In this document: in pieces, positions 58,955-64,000 of the stretch
Layout of the letters: each line of letters opens with the position of its first letter
Numbering within the stretch: the stretch's first letter is position 1
NCBI GenBank assembly: GCA_021527695.1
Contig: JAKFAO010000006.1
Coordinates: 1,488,001-1,552,000, forward strand
Reading direction: 5' to 3'
DNA: 64,000 nucleotides
DNA from: Naematelia aurantialba
Taxonomy: Eukaryota; Basidiomycota; Tremellomycetes; Tremellales; Naemateliaceae
Made by a program: the position numbers and the translations under genes
Notes under the pieces: generated by a model
The model's database searches: none
What the model was told of the DNA's origin: nothing
Seen by the model: only the letters and a program-made list of their open reading frames with translations

Positions 58955-59733
58955 ATGTCTATCGCCAGACCGTCGATGCCGCTGGACGCGCCGGAGGAGA
59001 GCTACTTTGATCGCGAGCGGGAGAAGTTGATCGAGGAGATCAGCTCGGTGCGTGCCTCTTGCTTGCTCTCTGTGCTCTTGCGTCCTCTGTTCTTGCTCCG
59101 TCTTCTGTTTCTGTGCTTCCTCCTCTGGTTCTGTTACTTCCGTCTACGTTCCTGTTCCCTCTTCTGTTTCTGCTGCCTCCTCTGATTTTGTTGCCTCCGT
59201 CTCTGTTCTCTTACTCGCTCTGTTTTTGTGCTTCCTCTGGTTCTGTTGCCTCCCTCTCTGTTCTCTTACTCGCTCTAGTTCTGTTGCTAGCTCTATTGAC
59301 GTTGCGCCGTCCGAGTCTGTTACTGCCTGAACCAAGCCCAGCTTTGGATGAGAATCAAGAGAAAGCCGATGACGAAATACGCTGACCCGACCGCAGGGAT
59401 TCGAAGAACTCATGACCCACGCCAACGTGCTCAACCGCAAGCTGGAAGAGGTGTATGGCGTAGGGAAGGAATTCACGACGGTCGCCAAGCTCTGGGGGCG
59501 ATTTAGCGCCTTGATTCGAGACCAACAGGTGGGTGCAGGTCTCTGGTCGAGGAAAGATATGCCACCGAGTGAAGATAGCGAGGGGAGATGTGGCGGCGCA
59601 TTCCTCGAAACATGGAGAGGTCACTGGGCGACGGCGAGCTGACGCGAGGCAGACTGAGATGGCGTTAAATCCTGAACCTGGGGTGCCGGGAACAGGCGGC
59701 GCCAACTTTGGCGCGAGCGTGGCCGGGAGATGA
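58955..59733 (+). CDS. DAD1: DASH/Dam1 complex subunit DAD1
   Basis: Small subunit of the fungal DASH ring that couples kinetochores to microtubules. Exons 58955-59047, 59397-59528 and 59653-59733 join in phase to 101 residues, the usual size. The family core is SYFDREREKLIEEISSGFEE with THANVLNRKLEEVYGVGKEF and TVAKLWGRFSALIRDQQ. The short C-terminal exon gives GVPGTGGANFGASVAGR, also typical. Intron 1 is 349 bases, long for this genome, and is made of pyrimidine-rich CTCTGTTCTCTTACTCGCTCT-like repeats. Confidence 0.93.
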
Positions 59734-59981
59734 CACCACGGGGCGAGAAGAGTCACTATGTTGTATGTATGTCATTCCGGACGTTGGACTTTGATAATGT
59801 CGCTTCTTCGAATGTGACCAAGGTCCATGCTATAATATCTTGCATGGTATACGGTATCCGAGAAAGGGTATCACATGATGCTGGATTGGCGCTCTTGCTT
59901 GATATATATGCGACTCCACGTCCCCCTCTCCTTGACCACCGTGGGCCCCCCATCCGTCCCGGCCACGTCCCGCCTGAGAAG

Positions 59982-61321
59982 CTAGATCTCCTCGTCGTCT
60001 TCCTCCTCGTCGTCCCACAGCACTTCGGCCGCGCCCTCGCCCTCATGCGCATACGGCACCTCCACCTGCGCTCTTCGCCTCCTCTGCTCGTCCGTCAAAG
60101 TGAGATTAAACGGCAACTCGAGCTCAGCATGGACACTGCCCGGCCCTCCCCCAACCCCTCCTTCGCCTGCCGGCCGGATGCCCGGCTGAATTCCTGCAGG
60201 AGACGGCCGAGCCAGCGGGTTGACCTCGACGATGTCCCCTACATCGACGACGCGCAGGTCCGGCCGGACACCGCTTAGCGCACGCGTGATGCCCTTGACG
60301 CCGCCTGTTGGTTTGCGCACGAGAACCTGCACGATCGCGCCGCGGCTATGTGATGAGGATGCGCCGGCCGGGCTGGAAGAGGAGAAGCCTGAGAACAAGG
60401 CAGACGCTGCCAAGGAGGAAGACGAAGTTGAGGGTGGAGCAAGGGTCCAATCGCCAACGACCTCGACGCCCTCGGTACCCTCGTATGCGAGCTGTTCCGG
60501 CACGCCACGGTGCTTGGCCGTCTCAAGGATCTGCCAGAACCGAGGAGACGCCTCGATGGGGACCAGGTACGCGCGAGAAAGATGGGCGGCGAGAGCGGGA
60601 TGTAGCGGGTGAAGCTGGACAAGTGACGGCGAGAAGGTAGGTGTCGTCAGGCTCGGCAGGAGGGGAGAGTAGAGGGGCACAAGTAGCGTCAGGCGGGATG
60701 GCGCTGAACACGGCGAGAAGCACAGGGAATGGAGCACGTTAGCTGAGCAGGACAAGGGAGGGGAGAGAAAGGTCGTACGTTTGGAGGACCGGATGGCTTG
60801 GAGAAGTGAGCGGATCAGCCGGACAGCAAACGCTGTCGTGTGGTCTTCGGCTAGAATGTCGGGAGCGTCTATAAACACTTGGGCTCCAGGAGCAAGCTGG
60901 GCATCTACACGGCAGGATGAGAATTTGCCTCAACTCTTGGTCATTTCGGACTCACATGCATCCAGCACGCGCTTGGAGATGGCCTCCGGGTCTTCCCCTT
61001 GTGAAGTGTAGCTCGGTATCGAGCTCGTCAGGTCTAAGACGGTGACGTTCCGATCGTCGTAGACAACTGGAAGAAGGTCGGAGGGAGGATGAAGAACCGA
61101 GACGATCAAGGTCGGTAGCGAGCTATTCTTGTCAGCTCGTGGAGACACAGCTCCGAGGTGAAGGAAGGATGGGAGCGGATGTACCTCTGCAGACCTCGGG
61201 TGACGATCTCGCGAAAGACGGGGAGGCCAGAAAAGGTCGATCCCTCCGTGATCACCAAGTACGGCTGGTGCGGCACTGCTGTGCCCGCAAAGACGCTCGT
61301 GAGCAACTCTCCGTCGGCCAT
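59982..61321 (-). CDS. ELP5: Elongator complex subunit ELP5 (Iki1 family)
   Basis: Part of the Elp4-5-6 ring of Elongator, needed for wobble-uridine tRNA modification. Start MADGELLTSVFAGTAVPHQP, continuing YLVITEGSTFSGLPVFREIV, the RecA-like opening of Elp5 (without a Walker A). Next exons give SLPTLIVSVLHPPSDLLPVV and VTVLDLTSSIPS, then VFIDAPDILAEDHTTAFAVR. The C-terminal signature of the family is clear: HAELELPFNLTLTDEQRRRR, AQVEVPYAHEG, and an acidic end (DDEEEDDEEI). A Ser/Ala-rich insert (STSSSSLAASALFSGFSSSS) sits in the middle. The gene has four or more short introns. Confidence 0.88.
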
Positions 61322-61743
61322 CGCGACGTGTGCCGTTCTCGAGCCACCAGAGACCGCAAACAGCGCTCAGCCGATCCTTTGGCGGAGTTTACTGCGACAT
61401 GAGCGGAGGTTGGTAGAGTTACTGCGACATGGGCGGAGGTGGTGTGCGAGGGAGGTTGCTGGAGAATGGAAATTGTGGAAGACGTTGCAACGAAGTTGGC
61501 CCGATGTCGCCGGTCTTTTTGTGTTTTGTCTCGTTTCTTGACAACCTCACGTCTCTGTCTCTGCATCGACCGGGCCTTGTACATAAGACGTTTAGCCACG
61601 CAGACGCTGTACATAAGACGCCCAGCCGCCGCCGCCAGGCCCCGCTCCCTCTCATAGCATCCTGCCCGGCATCCCGCGGCCAGCATCACCATCACCATCA
61701 GCAACACCTTGGCCAGGCTTAGCTCTACGAGTTAGTCGCCAAC
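61322..61743. other. Divergent promoter region of ELP5 and nucleoside hydrolase
   Basis: 422 bases between two start codons. Direct repeats TTACTGCGACATGAGCGGAG and TTACTGCGACATGGGCGGAG lie at 61388-61438, about 31 bases apart. A second pair, GTACATAAGACG, occurs at 61578 and 61609. No gene seen. The repeats may be regulator sites, which is inference. Confidence 0.55.
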
Positions 61744-63179
61744 ATGTCTCCTCAGAAAATCATCATCGACACAGATCCCGGCGTGGACGATGTGCTGGCG
61801 ATCCTACTGGGCCTTGCGAGCCCGGAGATCGACGTCGCGCTCATCAGCATCGTGTTCGGCAACACGCACGCACCGATCGCGCACGCCAACCTGCTCAAGA
61901 TCTACCACCTGCTCGCGCAGGAGGTCGCTGCGATCCCTGATGCCGAGGAGCGCTACTCCCGTCTCCAGGGGCAGGACAACACCGTGCTTTCGCTCGGCGA
62001 GGACGGGCCCATCGGCGGAGACAAGGCCGTCGCCGCGTACTTTGTGAGTCGACTCTGCTAACTCGACTCTGCCCACTCGAGCCCCTCCTACCAGAGCGAA
62101 CCGCGTTTCCGCGACCCTTCCGCGGCGACTCTAGCGGCTCTAGTTCGCGCTACCTACTGGTGTCTAGTAGGCGTGGCTGATGACTCAGCACGGGGCAGAC
62201 GGGCTCAGCAATATCTCGGAAACACATCCGCACTTTACGCCGCCCGAGCTGGACCCCGATACGTCCCATGACCACCTGGATCTTTCACCCAAGCCCTCAT
62301 GGGAGGCGACGCTCGAGCTTCTCAAGGCAGAGCCAGAAGGGACCGTCACAATCGTGGCTCTGGGTCCGCGTATGTCCTTCCTGCTGTCTCCTACCTGCCG
62401 TCTACCATCTGCCACCTGCTACCTGCTACCTGCCACCTGCTGCCGGTGAAATATCGATTCTGAGATGGAGACAACTGACTTACTAAGTGACCAACCTGGC
62501 GCACTCGCTGCGCGCGGATCCGACTACATTCGCCAGGGTCAAGACGGTGGTGTGGATGGGTGGTGCGCTCGATGTTCCTGGCAACACGGCGCCATGTGCC
62601 GAGTTCAACTGCTTTGCGGACCCGTACGCCGCGTCTGCCATTTTGGACGCCGCCAAGGCCGGGGTGTTTGATCTCGTCATGGCCCCACTGGACATCACCA
62701 CGCCGCACACTGTGCCGTTTGCCGACCTGATCCACGAGTCACCTTCTGCCCCGCTGCGGCAATTCATCGCGGCGATGCTGAAGCGCGTGCGGGGGCTGCA
62801 GGCGAGTTTCGGCCTCCCGGACGCGATGGAGATGCACGATCCCGTCGCGGTGTGGTATGCCATCGCGCACGCTGCGGTCCCCAAGGGCCACTCGGCGGAG
62901 GGCTGGGCCACGCGCGGCCGCGAATTTCGTATCGAGCGGAAAGGCGAGCTCACCCGAGGCATGTGCGTCGTCGACCGCCGCGGCACGGGCGAGGAGGGCG
63001 TCGAGCGGACAGAGAGCGAGCGCCTCAAGGGCACCGTCGTGCCGAGCTTGGAGGAGGACAAGGCGAGCGCGAAAGCGGCAGAGGAAGGGCGGGTCCTGCC
63101 GAAAGTCATCGTTCGGACCCCAGGCAGCGCCGAGTTGAGAAGGATCCTCCTGGGCAGGGTGTTTGGAGACGACGTGTAG
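61744..63179 (+). CDS. URH1: Inosine-uridine-type nucleoside hydrolase
   Basis: Ca2+-dependent N-ribohydrolase that splits nucleosides into base and ribose for salvage. Start MSPQKIIIDTDPGVDDVLAI contains the Ca2+/ribose-binding DTDPGVDD. Exon 2 starts HGADGLSNISETHPHFTP; the third joins VTIVALGPLTNLAHSLRADP, with VVWMGGALDVPGNTAP, EFNCFADPYAASAILDAA and VMAPLDITTPHTVPF. The distal His/Asp site is AMEMHDPVAVWYAIAH. The protein ends in a charged extension (VERTESERLKGTVVPSLEED) and GRVFGDDV. Two introns follow the first and second exons. The longer C-terminus than in Urh1 of yeast is noted; substrate preference cannot be told. Confidence 0.9.
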
Positions 63180-63583
63180 GTGGGCTTGGGAGTGAGTGTG
63201 GGTGCAGGAGCGGTAGGGTGCAGGAGAGGGTGTAGGTGTAGCCATACAAACCCAGAAACCAAACACATAACTGCATTGCTACATTGCTGCTTTGTCTGCA
63301 TGATGAGACGACTTGCATGGATACTGTCTACCCAGCTGGGATATACATGTCTGGAGCTATACCTGTCTACATACAAGATTACCCGCCGTTCATAAGTGGC
63401 GAGAGCGTTATGTGTTACCGTACGGACATACTCGTACATACAACACGCGTCTAAATATAATGTACGTGAATCGTAGATCTTTATGATGATCATTCTACAA
63501 GTGGTGGTGTCAGTGTTCTACAGGTCGTGCGAGTGCCAAGATCATGGTGCAAGTCGTCGCGCCATACGAGGTAGCGGCTGTCG
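63180..63583. other. Gap between convergent nucleoside hydrolase and HMG-box genes
   Basis: 404 bases with the 3' ends of both genes. GTGTAGGTGTAG-like words occur just past the hydrolase stop at 63228. No gene or RNA was recognised. Confidence 0.6.
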
Positions 63584-64000
63584 TCATCGTTCCGGTATGG
63601 CCGACCGTGACTTGCGCCACCGATACGTCGGGAACATGCGCCTAAACTCGGCGCTGTACTCTTCCCACAGGTCCATCCAGTAGTTTCGCTCCTCCTGCGC
63701 GCGTCAGTCGTGCTTTCTCTTGTCCAAGACTCGTGAGGCAGGAAGTGGGATGCAGGAAGCTAAGCTGCGCTCTTGAAGGATCCCTTGGACCAGGACGCAG
63801 GAGCAGGACAGGAAGCGGGACGCAGGGAGATGCAGCAGCAGGACAGGAAGCGGGACGCAGGGAGATGCACGAGCAGGACAAGACACCACGCACGCGGTCT
63901 AGCTGCCTCCATTCTTCGCCGAGGATCTGACTCGTCCGATCCGTCATAAAGTCCAGAAACAGCTTGCCGATCTGCGAGCGCCGGCGGGACATGAAGATGA
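63584..64000 (-). CDS. HMG-box protein, C-terminal part (runs off the window)
   Basis: Two exons are visible: 64000-63894 (continuing beyond the window) and 63694-63584. Joined in phase they read SQILGEEWRQLDREERNYWM followed by DLWEEYSAEFRRMFPTYRWR, matching helices 2 and 3 of an MATA-type/Ste11-like HMG box (SxILGxxWRxLxxEExxYW ... A/SEFxRxFPxYRW). The preceding MSRRRSQIGKLFLDFMTDRT would be the region of helix 1 end, so the box starts outside the window. It ends KSRSAIPER, only nine residues past the box. The intron between (63695-63893) holds two copies of an AGGACAGGAAGCGGGACGCA unit. Such proteins can be mating-type or general DNA-binding factors; this cannot be decided here. Confidence 0.72.

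Noticed and set aside
1..64000. CRISPR arrays, rRNA or tRNA genes, operons
   Set aside because: The DNA is fungal nuclear; no regularly spaced repeat array of CRISPR type and no rRNA was found, and no tRNA cloverleaf could be recognised by eye. A tRNAscan run would settle the last point.

Overview
This is nuclear DNA of a basidiomycete fungus. Genes are dense and lie on both strands, and most are split by many short introns (about 35-110 nt) with GT..AG ends and CTGAC/CTAAC-like branch sites. The coding GC looks high. The gene content is fungal: a DASH-complex DAD1, a LYC1-like acetyltransferase, an HST3/4-type sirtuin, ELP5 and HMG-box-like proteins. I cannot name the genus. Exon structures were built by hand from splice signals, reading frame and family conservation, so outer coordinates are firmer than some internal junctions.

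Layout. 0-7.4 kb: NC2-alpha (a TBP-binding transcription repressor), a 3.2 kb low-complexity stretch without a recognisable gene, and an HST3/4-like sirtuin. 7.5-12.3 kb: a GGTGTA array, farnesyl/geranylgeranyl diphosphate synthase and an EamA-type transporter. 12.4-22.2 kb: a 9,780-bp Mutator-like DNA transposon. 22.3-46.4 kb: DNAJC11, SAC3, mitochondrial uL22, a GH63 glucosidase, a GH47 ER mannosidase, a ZNRD2-like zinc protein, GDT1 and an AGE2/SMAP-type ArfGAP. 46.6-64 kb: an unrecognised protein, acetoacetyl-CoA synthetase, a LYC1-like acetyltransferase, an HMG-like protein, a second gene-poor stretch, DAD1, ELP5, a nucleoside hydrolase and the end of an HMG-box gene cut by the window edge.

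The transposon is the main finding. It has an exact 11-bp target-site duplication and about 123-bp inverted repeats whose inner 96 or so bases are identical. It carries two genes that face each other tail to tail. The minus-strand gene can be spliced from ten in-phase exons into one uninterrupted 1,773-residue protein. In order, this holds an AT-hook, a Cys-rich finger, a MULE DDE transposase, a SWIM finger, a second AT-hook, a USP-type deubiquitinase-like domain and a Ulp1/C48 SUMO-protease-like domain with all its catalytic residues. The plus-strand gene encodes an 889-residue coiled-coil protein with a canonical-looking SUMO-interaction motif. The element therefore looks like a recently moved, possibly active transposon that carries its own ubiquitin- and SUMO-deconjugating modules and a SUMO-binding partner. 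It sits in what was a roughly 255-bp gap between two divergent host genes.

The other genes are mostly housekeeping: isoprenoid synthesis, ER glycan trimming, mRNA export, mitochondrial translation, ketone-body activation, tRNA-modifying Elongator, kinetochore and vesicle traffic. They form no pathway cluster.
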